Made by a program: the position numbers and the translations under genes
Notes under the pieces: model-generated
What the model was told of the DNA's origin: nothing
Database searches by the model: none
The model's input: the letters and a program-made list of their open reading frames with translations, nothing else
Assembly: GCA_036346405.1 (NCBI GenBank)
Contig: CM070548.1
Location: 64,442,877-64,506,876, forward strand
DNA: 64,000 nucleotides
Reading direction: 5' to 3'
From: Phyllostachys edulis
Lineage: Eukaryota > Streptophyta > Magnoliopsida > Poales > Poaceae
Shown: positions 11,232 to 23,166 of the stretch, piece after piece
How the letters are laid out: the number at the start of each line of letters is the position of its first letter
How positions within the stretch are numbered: position 1 is the stretch's first letter

Positions 11232-14200
11232 TGTAACATCCCAAATAATGGTTTGTGTTTCAAATGTATAAATATGAGGAGAATTTTAAACTTTTGATGC
11301 CTCATATTGTCATTTGAATTTTCTAGAAATTTTGTGGGGACCCCTGGGTTATTTCCGTAAGACCGAGGCCTTCCCGGTCTTATAGAAATAACTCTGGGCC
11401 TCTGGTAAAATGGATTCCAATTTAACTCCATCTAAGTGAGAGGTCTTGCCCGAACTAGAGCTCCGACGATCATGCGTACTGCTCCTTTGTAAGCACTATA
11501 TGATAATTTGTCCTCTAAACAGTTCATGACTACACTTAAGAAGTTAAAAGGGAATTCATTGACAACGAGTATGAGATTATGTTGGCTCCCAAGATTAGCG
11601 ACCAACACGCTCATACTCTCATTCAATGTTGATTACATCCATACAAACATTCGTACAAAGACATAAAGAAAGACATACATAATAATAGTTCAAGTCTACA
11701 TCGATTACAAAAGGGCCGACCGGCCAAATTCAATTAAACACTTAGAGTGGTAGCAGAAACAATATAAATAAACCAAAATTCCAGTAAGGTATGCCCATAA
11801 CCCATGACAACCGACTGGGAGTCAAATAATAGCACTACTCATCAGTGTTGCCTGAATCGACACTAACGAGCTCATCGGGCTCGAAGTCTTCTTCACCTGA
11901 ATTGTTGCAGCCAGGTTAAGTACAAAATGTACTCACAAGTCTTACACAAAGATAAAATTAGTTATGCATAATGGACATTCAAAGGATAGCATTAGTGGCT
12001 TTAGTTTTGTGAAAGACGCAACAATTTTCAACCTACACATACTAGTTTTTCAAATGCTATTTCAAAATCAGATTTGAAGTAGAAGTAAATCATGTGATAA
12101 AGTAATACATTGGTAAACAAATGAATCAAATAAAAACAAAAGTGGCAGCCCACTTTGATACACTATCATGCATGAACACTCGTTCAGGCCGAATACCAAG
12201 TTGTACCCACCAATTTTAATTCAAAGTCTAACAATAGTGACTCTCGAATTCAAGCGATCGTCCATAACCGTGGACACGGCTGTTCGAATAGATTTATCTC
12301 TGCAGAGGTGTACTACTTTACCCACATGACTCGACTAGCTTGTAAGCCTCCAGATAATGACACACTTCCTTAGGTATGCCGGCTGGGGAGAATCGAGATA
12401 CAGCCATTTTTAGCTAGAAAATCCTATTGAGATAAGTCCCCCTTGCAAAATGTTCCCTTACTTAGTACAAGTGATGGATAGCACTTGCTAAGGGGCTCAC
12501 AAGTTGTATTGGATATAACGATGTAATGTAAGTAACCGAAAAATGGTGCTCTCATGCACACTATAGAAAATTACATCGGCTCCTATGGACAAATGATCAA
12601 CACAGGTGTCCTCACACCACCCGGGACTTAACACAATAAAACCTTCTCCTTACCTAACCGTACGGTACCCATATCCCGCGTGTGATAGCACGAGTTTTAC
12701 TTGAATCAATGATGTCACCAAAGTTCGGTCCTTGTTGGTCTGGACAAGTCAACCACATACTCGATCTTGTGCACGAAGGCACCCTCACAAGCAACCACTT
12801 GTCTAGGCCCCCAAAATCTCTTAAAATGACAAATGTTAACTTAAGTAACAGATACAAAGATCTGGAATAAAAAGAAGATAAGAAAGTTTGTGTCTCCCTT
12901 AATTGTCAGGTTATTCCAGACAAATCAACTACCGTATCTAGACTTGCATGGCTAAGCAAACCTGTACTATATATTTCACACAACCTAACTTAAGCATGTA
13001 GGTACTGGAATAATTCAAGGATAACCTCATGAATAGGATATAACTAACTACACATCACAAAAATAGCGACATAACAAAATTAGCATACAAGCAATTATCA
13101 TTGCACTTAACTACTAAAAATCCGGGATCAATATGATGCAAAAGAAAGTTCAAATGATGCTTGCCTTGCTGGTAGATTAATTTCTCGCTTTCGGTAGCAT
13201 ACGAGTCAATGTCAATAGCTTGGAATCTAAAGAATAAAGATATTGATAAACACCGAGAAATACCACAAAAATGAAATTGCTAAAAAATGCATGAAATTTC
13301 TACAGTAGCCAGATGATGATTTTATATGAATTTATGTGAAAGCATTATTCTATTTGGAGTTAGTATGTGAAAGTTATGAAGGTTTGAATCTCAGTTTTCA
13401 GAAAAATCCAATTTAATTGCAATCGGTTACTGCTCATCGAATTTAATTATTTGGTCAAAATTTGCAGAGCAGTGGTGAGGATAAGGATTATATGGATGGA
13501 TATAGAATAATAAAATAAGACCAAAATAACTTGGTTCAACTCATTTGGAGTTTTTATGATTTAGTTAAGAATTTTCAAAGTTATCACCCTTTTCTATTGT
13601 AAAAATAATAGAGTTATGGATCATTTTCTAAAACTATATTATCTACTATAGATACTTGTTTGAAACCTATTTTAAAATAAATTTCACTTAAAATGAAAAT
13701 TATCAAAATTGGTTTAACTGTTTTTGGAGTTAAAATGAATTAGTTATACATTTTTGAAGTTAAATACATTTTCAGTGTACAAATTATTGATTTCTGAATT
13801 ATATAAAGCATTTTATTCTTTTCTTACCAGGCGGTTACCTAGCCGCAGTCACTGACAAGCGGGTTCCACTACACAGTGTCATTATTTATTTTAATTTCCA
13901 ATTTAATATGCGCTGACAGGTGGGGTTCGCACGTTAGTGATACGGTCCACAGCACAGTGCATGGACCACGAGTCTACAGCTAGTTCATATGGTCTACAGC
14001 TATGCACTTAAGCTCGTGGGACCCACATGTCACACACTCACTTAAACCATTAATTGATTTCATTTTCTGTTCATGGGGCCCACATGTAATACACTCATTA
14101 GATCTTTAAGACATCCTTAACTTCAGTAAGCAATCATTAGCCATTAAATGATCGGATCAACGCCCTAATGGCGCTGCTACAGTATTTTCGGTAATCCGAC

Positions 14201-15876
14201 AATACCGAGTTGCGTTCACCGGCGATTCCAGCCACGGTGGCGCAAACCAAGGGCATGGACATGTACGCAATAGTATTGCACACCCATTGGTGGTGCGCCG
14301 ACGGCAACATAAAGGTTTGCAGACCGGCCATGGCCGAGAAAGGCTATCAAGAACTCTACGAACATGCATGCATAGATAAAGCTTCGCATTATCCTCTTAA
14401 GCGTGTGCTCGAGCATCTAGGGACTACAAGAAAGCTACCTGAAGCTGGAAGGGTGCTCGGAGAAGCTCGACATCGGCAATGGCCACGACAGTAGTGCGGT
14501 TCAACGAGCAGGGAAGATCCTGAGAAGAACTAGGACAACTGAATGCTGGGGAAAGCACAAAGGGGCTACAGAGATGCTAGGGAAATGAGGAATCGGACAA
14601 TACCTTACAAATCGAAGTGGGAGATGAACGGTTGTTCTTCGGCTGAAACAGGGTAAAGCTCCAAATCTGCGAGTTCTTGTCGTGCATTGCCCAAATAAGC
14701 TTAGGGGTTTTCAATGCCCTACTGAATGACAGGAGATGACACGGAGGATTGAGGACCATACCTCTTGGAGATGAAGATGGCTTGGGTGTGGCTTTGAGCG
14801 CCAAGACTAGAGTCAGCCGGGGCACTAAATGGTCCGAAAAGCTACAAGCAAGGACAGGCCAAGATTAGCTAAAATGGATACGGCATGGTATGAAGAAGGG
14901 AGAGGACGCACAGGATTGAAGCTTACCCTACAATGGAGCTAGAACGAGCTTCCCTCTCCTCGGTCAACAGGAGGAGAAGTGAGGGAGAAAGAGGTGTTCG
15001 GAGGGGTTTTAAACCGAGTGAGTGACTGCAATGGAGGTAGCGTTAGCTAAGGAAGCGCTGGGTTGGCCGAATCGGGCGGTGGATTGACGCTGTCGACGGA
15101 GTGTCACAGAAGCCCACAGCTACGTGGCGAGCATGCTCTGCGCGAGCCCTCGTGAGGAGGAAGAAGGGTCTGACCAGCGGGGCCCGCTAGTCAGCGGCAC
15201 AAAACGGTGTGAGCCCGAGTCCGGTGCGGCATGGTGCGTTTAGTTGGTTTGGTCGAATCAAGTGGCTTGGGTCAGTTTTGTGTGGATCACACGATCTTGA
15301 TCGGACGGTCGATCGCGGTTGGTTCCATTCAGACCGACCCAGTGCTGATCGGGCCACTCGTTAGAGCCACACGATTAAGATCGGATGGTCCTGAGTGGCT
15401 CTAGTCAAACAATAGTTGACAGATTTTTAAAACTTCTTCTCTACTTTGACTAGGGTCCTAAAAATATAAATAAAATTCCTAAAAATCTGAAATAAATCAG
15501 AGAGGTTACTGGGAAGGTCTAGTGCTCATAAAAATTCTTAAACCTTACCGTTCATGAATTAATTTGTACAGTTTAAATTCAAACGTAAAGTAGGTCATTG
15601 AAATGTTCTTGAATTTTCTGAGGGTTGAAACTAGTCCCATAAATTTGGGAAAATTTTTATTTATTCTTTATAATTATTATAGTATTTGAATAAATTATTT
15701 CCAAATGATGATCAAAAGCTTTAGTTTCTGTTTTCATATGGGATTTCAAATCTGAAGTGTAGGTTTACATTTGTTTGAGATTTTCCAAGTGCAATACTTT
15801 ATGCAAATGCTTCAAAACATGATGCATGATGATGAAGTGCATACTATTTATTATTAATTAATTTGGGGATGCTACA
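11232..15876 (-). repeat. Long LTR-like unit A (about 4.6 kb), minus orientation
   Basis: Plus-strand ends are TGTAACATCCCAAA (11232) and TTTGGGGATGCTACA (15876), so the unit has TG...CA ends with short inverted repeats, as in several grass gypsy LTRs. Read on the minus strand, the left half includes a block around the AAGTACAAAATGTACTCAC motif (about 11916-11935). An inverted, diverged copy follows at 15877-19800. No gag or pol was seen, so it is probably a solo LTR. No 5-bp target duplication was found (GTCAA left, AATTC right). A TATA-like TTTAAAA is near 15008-15014 on the minus strand. Open frames inside, such as 14137-14494, match nothing that I recognise. Confidence 0.6.
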
Positions 15877-18800
15877 AATTCTTTCAAAGGATTTCTTATT
15901 TTCAAAGACATAATGCTTCAATCTACTCGAAGCATAACTCTTTGAAAACTTCTAAAGCAAATCTTGTGATCATCCTCTATAATTATTTTTCCTAGGTTCT
16001 AGATCATCCTAGTTACTCCTCTAAAAAATTTCATATTTTTTAGAAATTATTTACTATTTTTAAGAGGCCAGTCAAACCAGTTAGACTCTTGGTCAAAACC
16101 CTAGGACATGACCTTGTGATTTTTCTAGAAAGAAATTTATTGCATTAAAAACTCTAGCAAATTTCTAAAATGTTGTTCCTGGAGCCCTAAACTTCCCATA
16201 AAAATTTTAGAAATTTTGAAGATTAGAAACCCTATCTAAAAATTTGTTTCTTTTCTCAGCCTACTTATCAAAAACTAAAATTCGCTGTTCCTCTGGTCCG
16301 ACTTGAAATAGTCTCCGACCGAACCACCCGAGTCATTTTGATTGGACCCAACCCAATTCAATCTCCAACCGAGCCCAACCTCAAACCGATCGGACTCGAG
16401 TCCGACCCCGACCGCGTACAACTGCCGACTCGGTTCAGCCCAACCTTTTCACCGCGTCACTCTGCTCGTTCGCCGGCAATTGGGGCCCGGCCGTAGAGCT
16501 TCTTCTCCACGTGGCTCGCGCCCGTGCACTCCTCCTCATCGCATCGTGGTAGCTTCGTCGAGTGTGCTATGCAAACTGCCCCGCCCCCAGTTTTGCTCGC
16601 TTTCGTGCGCATCGGCCGACCTCGACCATGCCCTGGCACGGGCATTAACTCCCCGGTCACCACCGTGTCACTCATGCCGACCAAATCAACACCCAAATGC
16701 GCCGTCGCCCATGCTGAGCATTTCTTCTCATGAACCTCCGCCTTGGCCTATAAATAGGACTTGGTGGCTTCTTTCTCCTCCCTTTATCTCCTAGTCCCAC
16801 TCCTTTCTTCCACTGTCTTCTCCCCCTCATCATTTGAGTTTGAAACTAAAGAAACACTCGAGCCGCCATTGCCGGCCGAGGCACCCTTCATCGCCACCAG
16901 AGCTTCAGTGGTTCATTTGCAAATCTATTCGCGTTACTTTGCGTCCTTGATCGCCATCATCTTTTCTCCTAACTCAATTTTGGTTTTTATGCTTAGGGAT
17001 CATCAAATTTTGAATTTCCCTTGACTACGGTCGGAAGCTTGCTTTTCTTCTCCATCTCTGCTAGGGTGTTCCTCCTTTCAATTAATCGCTCTCACACCGT
17101 CTTATGAACCTTCTCAAGCTTTCCCTACCTCCCATCTCCCTCCTACTCACTCAGGTCTTCTCCTCCATGCTCGAGCACCATCGCCGCCGCGGTCCACCGC
17201 CGCCAGCCTTCCTCCGATGAACTCATCCACACCGGGTAATCATAGTGAGTTCCTAGAGCCTTAGGGTCGCCCGTGCGCGCGCTATTTTACCGTGGGCATC
17301 GTTGTTTCATACTATCACACGTTGGTCGGAGCTCTCCTCCGCCTCTCCTCGCCGCACCACCGCTGTGGTCCACCGTCAGCGATGTCTCGGCCACCACTAG
17401 GAGCGCCTAGTCACCAGGATCCCATTTTGGTCACCCACACTCGCTGCCATGGCTGGATTCGTCGGCGATTAGCTGGAGAAATCCCATGGCCACGAGCTCC
17501 TCTGCATGGCGCTTTCCGACCGTTCCTATAGTTGTTATTTAGGCATTGAATTACTGTCGTTAGGGTTAAGTAATGATAGGAATTTATTATCTGTCGGATT
17601 AGAGCTCTAATGTTACATTGACTTGCGGGCCCGACAAAACAGTAAAAGGTTTCCTTTAACGCTTAAGCTCCCTTGAGACACTAACGACTGGGCCCCACTA
17701 CGATGACTGTGCAACAGCTCGAGTCCATGGACCAAAGAACTGTGCTGTGGACCCTAGTCCATGCACAGTGCTATGCACCATTCTATGACAGGTGGTCCCC
17801 ACCTGTTAGTATGAATTATTTCGGGAATTAAATGAAAAAGGAAAACACTGTTCCTTGGACCCCACATGTCATTGTCTTCGGCTAGATCAACCCGAGTATC
17901 AAAAGTATTTAATACTTTTTGAAATTCTGAATTGAATTAACTTTGCACTGTTAATTCAATTAACTTCAAAAATTCATATCTATTTCATTTTAACTTCAAA
18001 TTGAATGAAACCAATTTTGTTGGTTTCCATTCTTTTTGTACTTTAACTTGAAATAGGTTTTAAACTTGTCACTATCACATAAAATGTTGGTGTTAGAATT
18101 AATTTCCAATTAGGATTATTTGTTACTCCAAAAATTCTTTTAACTTGGAAAATTCCTAGAAAATTCTTCTTAACTCCAAATAAAATGATTTTTGTTTCTG
18201 AATTTTTCTAAAATCATACTCTACCTTCTGTGAGTTTGATGCTTGTTGGATGAATTTAATATTTGGTTTATTCAATGTTATTCGTCCTTATTGGTTCTTC
18301 TCTATTCTTTTGATAGGTTTCGACAATACTATTAATTACGAGAGTGATCCTCAGCAGCAAGTGGAATATCTCTAGCAAGGCAAGTAGTTTTTCTTTGATG
18401 CACGTTGATCCCACTATTTGCGCATGCTAATATTTTAATTTCAACTATATGTATGCATGCTATGTTGACAAGTTATTTCTCAGTTCACGATAGTTTACCT
18501 GATTAGTTAAATGAACTATAGGTAAACATCCATCTTTTACTACTGATTTAGAGCTCGCTGGATGGGCTTTAGTCTCTTTATAATTAGACTTGGGCACATT
18601 GGTTGGATGGTGTGATTGTCGGGTGTGTGAATGCTGCCTAAGTCAACAAGGACCGAACATCTTAGGCACTGACCCAAGCACTTTTCTGTGCTAACCACAT
18701 GAGAGGGATATGGAACCTCTCTTGACTTAGTACTTTGGCGTGTGTTAGCTTTGAGTCGCAGGAGGTTGTGTGTGTTGTGTTGAAAAAGGAATTAATCCAT

Positions 18801-19800
18801 GTGTGTGTTGGGTGTGCGGTGGTGGAGTTCCCGGTAGGTTCTCCAACTCGAGGAGCATCGGTACTTTTCTAAGGCCGATGACTCCGTCACAATGTATGGG
18901 GGTTTCCATTCCCATACGGGCGACTCGTAGTTAATACACAATATTGAAAAACGTCTCGTAGGACTTAGCCTTGCCGGCATACCTAAGGACGTGTGCTCTA
19001 TCCTGTGGTGAAAAGGCGGTCTAGCATGTGGGTACATTGGTAAACCCCTACAGGGTATAATCTATTCAAATAGCCTCGTCCTAGGTCATGGACACAGATG
19101 GTTAGGTCTCTACAAGAGTTAGACTCAATATTTTCGATAAAACTTGATTTCGGGTGGTACGAATGGGTAATTCGTGCTATGTTGTGGTGGCTATTGGGAA
19201 GTCACCTCTAAGATGCTAATTATGTCTATATTTGTTGTCTCGCTGTTATTTAAACAAATAAAAATAGATTGTTTAAAATTGCTTTACAATCTATTACTCT
19301 ATTGCAAAGGAAAAGTTGCTTTATGTTGAAAACAGCTTGTGTAGTAGCCTTCCTTTGATACCTGAATGCATCTATATATTCTTTGCTTGTAAGTCTTGCG
19401 AGTACAACTTTGTACTCAGCTGCATTGTTGAATTGTTGCAGAGCGCTTTGATCCCCAAGGATCGACTATTGTGAGACCGACTTCGCAGATTTACTAGCTT
19501 GGCGGCTTGTCGGTTGCCTTGTGGGTAATGGAAAACTGGTTGGCTTTTGTTTATCGCCATCTTATGGCTTTTGTTTCCACTGCTACTTTGTTTAATTACC
19601 TTGTCTTTTGGCCGGTCGGCCCTACTGTTATTTCTGGACTTGTATGTCTTTGTGTTGTAAGTTTGAAGACTCGGTAATGTTATGACTTGTGTATGGATGT
19701 GATGCATAATTTTTGTATGGGGTATGTGTACTGCAAATTCTAGGAAGTACATGTACGCCGAGGCACGGGATATTTGGTTTGTGATGCTAGGACCAATTGG
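15877..19800 (+). repeat. Long LTR-like unit B, plus orientation, both ends damaged
   Basis: This is the inverted relative of unit A. Corresponding blocks include CATGCACAGTGCTATGCACC near 17760-17780 versus the CACAGCACAGTGCATGGACC block near 13950, the GGTCCTTGTTGGTC/GTCAACAAGGACC block (12729 versus 18642), and TACAACTTTGTACTC (19402) versus the 11916 block. A clear TATA box (CTATAAATAGG) is at 16748-16758 in a GC-rich stretch, consistent with an LTR promoter. The first bases of the unit are missing at the A junction. The right end fades into copia sequence at about 19740-19850. Proline-rich open frames at 16342-17024 look like spurious reads of the U3/R region. Confidence 0.5.
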
Positions 19801-19829
19801 ATGGTTAAGTGTTACAAGCTATATACCCT

Positions 19830-21577
19830 GGGTTCTCACAAAGGTGCAACTTGAAGAAATTCAAGAAGCAACCAAAAATGTTTCAACTCCTTCTGAACCT
19901 CTACAGGATGAATAAAATGTTGTTGAACCTCTAGATGAGGCATCAGTCCCACGAAGATCTAAAAGGCCACGTCAATTGCCTATAAGGTATGGGCATGATG
20001 TTTTATTATTGAATAATGATGAGCCTAAAACTTATTCGGAAGCGATGGTGGACCCAGACTCTGAGTCATGGCTTGAAGCCATGAGATCCGAGATAAAGTC
20101 CATGAATGATAATCAAGTTTGGAACTTGGTTGATCTACCTGATGGTGTTAAAACCATTGAGTGCAAATGGATTTTTAAGAAAAAGATAGATATGGATGGA
20201 AATGTTCACATTCATAAGGCACAACTGGTCGCGAAGGGTTTCAGACAAATTCAAGGTGTTGATTATGATGAAACCTTCTCACTGTCGCAATGCTTAAGTC
20301 TATCCGAATCATTCTAGCTATTCCTGCATATTTCAATTATGAGATATGGCAAATGGATGTCAAAACGGCTTTCCTAAATGGAAACCTAAGTGAGGATGTG
20401 TACGAGACACAACCTAAGGGTTTTGTTGATCCAAAGGAAGCTAGAAAGGTATGCAAGCTTAATAAATCCATCTATGGATTAAAGCAAGCATCTCGGAGTT
20501 GGAACATTTGTTTTGATGAAGTAGTCAAAGGGTTTGACTTCGTCAAGAACAAAGAAGAACCTTGTGTTTACAAAAAAGGTTAGTGGGAGCAAGCTTGTGT
20601 TTCTGATCTTGTATGTGGATGACATACTATTGGTCGGAAATGATATTCTAATGCTTGAATCTGTTAAAACTTCATTAAGAAATAGTTTCTCGATGAAAGA
20701 TTTAGGAGATGCAACACATATTCTTGGTATAAGGATCTATAGAGATAGATCTATGGGGCTAATTGGATTAAGCCAAGATGTATACATCGACAAGGTGTTG
20801 AAACGGTTCAACTTGCAAGATTCCAAGAAAGTTTTCTTGCCCATGTCACATGGTATTAATCTTAGCAAGAGTCAATGTCCTACGATCATTGTGGAGCGAG
20901 AAATGAGTAGAATCCCATATGCTTCGGCTATAGGATCTATCATGTATGCCATGCTGTGTACACGACCAGATGTGTCGAATGCTCTAAGTGTTATGAGCAG
21001 ATATCAATCAGATCTAGGTGAAGGTCACTGGATAGCAGTCAAGAATATCCTTAAGTACTTAAGAAGGACTAAGGATGCATTCCTTGTTTATGGGGGTGAG
21101 GAAGAGCTGGTCGTAAATGGTTACACTGATGCTAGCTTCCAAACCGACAAAGATGATTTCAGATCACAGTTAGGGTTTGTGTTTTGTTTGAATGGAGGAG
21201 CAGTGAGCTGGAAAAGTTCCAAACAAGGAACGGTTGCTGATTCTACAACAGAGGCTGAGTACATTGCAGCTTCGGAAGCTACGAAAGAGGCAGTGTGGAT
21301 TAGAAAGTTCATTATTGAACTGGGTGTTGTTTCGAGTGCTTCTAGTCCAATAGATCTCTATTGTGATAATAGTGGAGCCATTGCACAAGCTAAGGAGCCA
21401 AGATCACATCAAAAGTCCAAACACATACTTTCACGATATCACATTATTCATGAGATCGTTGAGAGAGGTGATGTGAAGATATGCAAAGTGCACACAGATT
21501 TGAATATTGCTGATCCATTGACAAAGACTCTCCTGCAACCTAAGCATGAGGCGCACACAAGAGCTATGGGTATTTGA
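19830..21577 (+). pseudogene. Copia RT and RNase H (two frameshifts)
   Basis: Three frames (to 20317, 20290-20583, 20534-21577) form one copia RT-RNase H. Motifs in order are SEAMVDPDSESWLEAM, KWIFKKKIDMDG, IWQMDVKTAFLNG, SIYGLKQASRSWN, LILYVDDILLVGND (catalytic DD intact), then RNase H with VVNGYTDASFQ, SWKSSKQGT, DSTTEAEYIAASEA and the HILSRYHIIHEIVERGD helix. The first frame break is near 20280 and the second is at an A-run near 20572-20577. Stop TGA is at 21575-21577, shortly before the PPT. An in-frame TAA occurs at about 19914-19916. Confidence 0.9.
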
Positions 21578-21601
21578 TACCTGTATGATTGACTCTAGTG
21601 C

Positions 21602-21612
21602 AAGTGGGAGAC
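21602..21612 (+). other. Polypurine tract of the truncated copia element
   Basis: AAGTGGGAGAC lies immediately before the LTR start at 21613 and 25 bases after the RNase H stop. The position and composition are those of a copia PPT. Confidence 0.8.
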
Positions 21613-23166
21613 TATTGGTGATATGCCCTAGAAGCAATCATAGAGATGATTGTATTATGTCTATGTTTATGAGTTATTGAATAAATGTTATTCTGTTCCT
21701 TGAATGAATCATTGGTTATAAAGATTAACAAGTATGTGACTTGTTGGTGAAACTCTTTAACTTATATGATGTCATTCTAAATGAATCCCTGGTCGGAACA
21801 CCAGTTACTCTACGACCAGCACATGTATTGATTGATGACCATGTTTCACCGGTCATGGATATAGGGATATCGAATGAATAATGTGAGCACATGTTGGAGA
21901 ACATGGTGTTGGATTGACCCACCTTGAGACACTATTGAGATTGTTATAATTCAAAGTGTCATTAGTTGGTCTCAAGCAATGATGATGTATAATCTTTAGA
22001 CCTGAGATTAGCATGGTTCCCTACATGTGTAATAGCACTCTTAGGGGTCGCCAAACGCTACTCATAACTGGGTAGTTATAAAGGTAGCTTTCGGGTATGT
22101 TATGAAACATGCGGAGGGATGTGCCTGGTCGAATATGGGATTTGCCCCTCCTAACATAATAGGAGAGATGTCTCTGGGCCCCTCGAAGTGGTCGGATAAA
22201 GAAAGTGCATGGCCATGCCACTGGTGGTTGAAGAGTTCAACCACATAAGGTTATCCGACACTTGATCGAGAAAGTATTGAACAGTCCATGGATGACACAA
22301 CATCTCACCTGGAGTTCAACTAGATATCGTGAGGCAAAGGGAGAATACATGAGTAGGTCACTTAGTTCGATCAGTTATGGATTGGTCATGTGGAGATACG
22401 AGCTGGTCGTAGACTAGTCGAACATCATCACAGAGTGGTTGAAACCTGGTCGTAAGGAGTTACGAACTGGTTGTGACCAAATATGAACTGGTCGTATAGA
22501 GATATGACCTGGTCATAAGTGATGAGGACCTAGTCGTAGATCGTATTGCATTAAGCTTTGTCTGATATAATTTGTGTGTATTCGGGAATCGTTATGTCCT
22601 GCTAGGAACCGCTAACGACTCGTGATCGGAAAGGATTTCCGAGTTACAACTGACTACACATAAATCTAACGGGTCACACACTTAACGAGTTGGAACAAAA
22701 TGTGTTCGGATAGGATCCGTCATGGGCACTATATAAGGAGATGCTTGAGGCTATTGGGAACAGGAGATAGACCTGAGTTGCTCCACCGAAACCCTAGTCG
22801 CTATCTTCCTGAGAGCTCTGCCGTGTGACTTGGTGCTAGCACACCGGCGTACGGTTGTTCCTTCCCTGGACGTGTGGATACCGTAGAGGCGCTACTGCGG
22901 TTGCTGTTGCGCTTGAGGACGATCCGCGATCTTCATAAGGAACTGCAGAAGTTGCTGGAGGAGACGATCGACTCGCGAGGACGTTGGTCGATCGACTATG
23001 ACCACTACATCAGCGCACTCTACGTTGGACCAGGTTGCTCCAACTCCTCTTCCGCTGCTCTGCGCGTCTAGTGGTAACGATCTGTGATCATCTTCTTGCT
23101 TGGCTTCCTGGTTTACGTGGTAGAATTTTTGAATTGTAGCTATCGTAGCCTACTCGTATCCCTTCA
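21613..23166 (+). repeat. 3' LTR of the truncated copia element
   Basis: It starts TATTGGTGATATGCCC, where the expected second base G has become A, and ends CGTATCCCTTCA at 23166. A TATA box (TATATAAG) is at 22730-22737. Imperfect tandem repeats built on CTGGTCGTA/TACGA occupy about 22385-22540. The block AGTGGTAACGATCTGTGATC near 23071-23090 is typical of this grass LTR type. No gene is present. Confidence 0.8.
22385..22540 (+). repeat. Imperfect tandem repeats in copia LTR
   Basis: About six degenerate units of 25-30 bp share GGTCGTA...GAGATACGAACT-like cores, for example ACTGGTCGTATAGAGATATG. They lie upstream of the TATA box at 22730, so they may be U3 enhancer-like repeats. The regulatory role is inference. 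Confidence 0.6.

Larger units (their letters stand above)
19830..23166 (+). mobile_element. Truncated Ty1/copia retrotransposon (RT-RNase H plus 3' LTR)
   Basis: Only the 3' part survives: the acidic linker after integrase, RT, RNase H, a PPT (21602-21612) and one LTR to 23166. The left end runs into LTR unit B with no 5' LTR, gag or integrase. The right end abuts gypsy RNase H at 23167, mid-codon of an alanine residue. It was therefore inserted in the gypsy pol gene and later lost its left half. Confidence 0.85.

Noticed and set aside
14137..14494. Possible small genes near 14.1-14.5 kb on both strands
   Set aside because: They lie inside LTR unit A, overlap each other on both strands and show no family similarity that I can recognise.
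11227..15881. A target duplication for LTR unit A
   Set aside because: GTCAA on the left and AATTC on the right do not match, so no TSD is claimed.
16342..17531. Proline/serine-rich open frames in LTR unit B
   Set aside because: No domain, and they overlap the TATA box and the GC-rich U3/R part of an LTR. They are compositional open frames.
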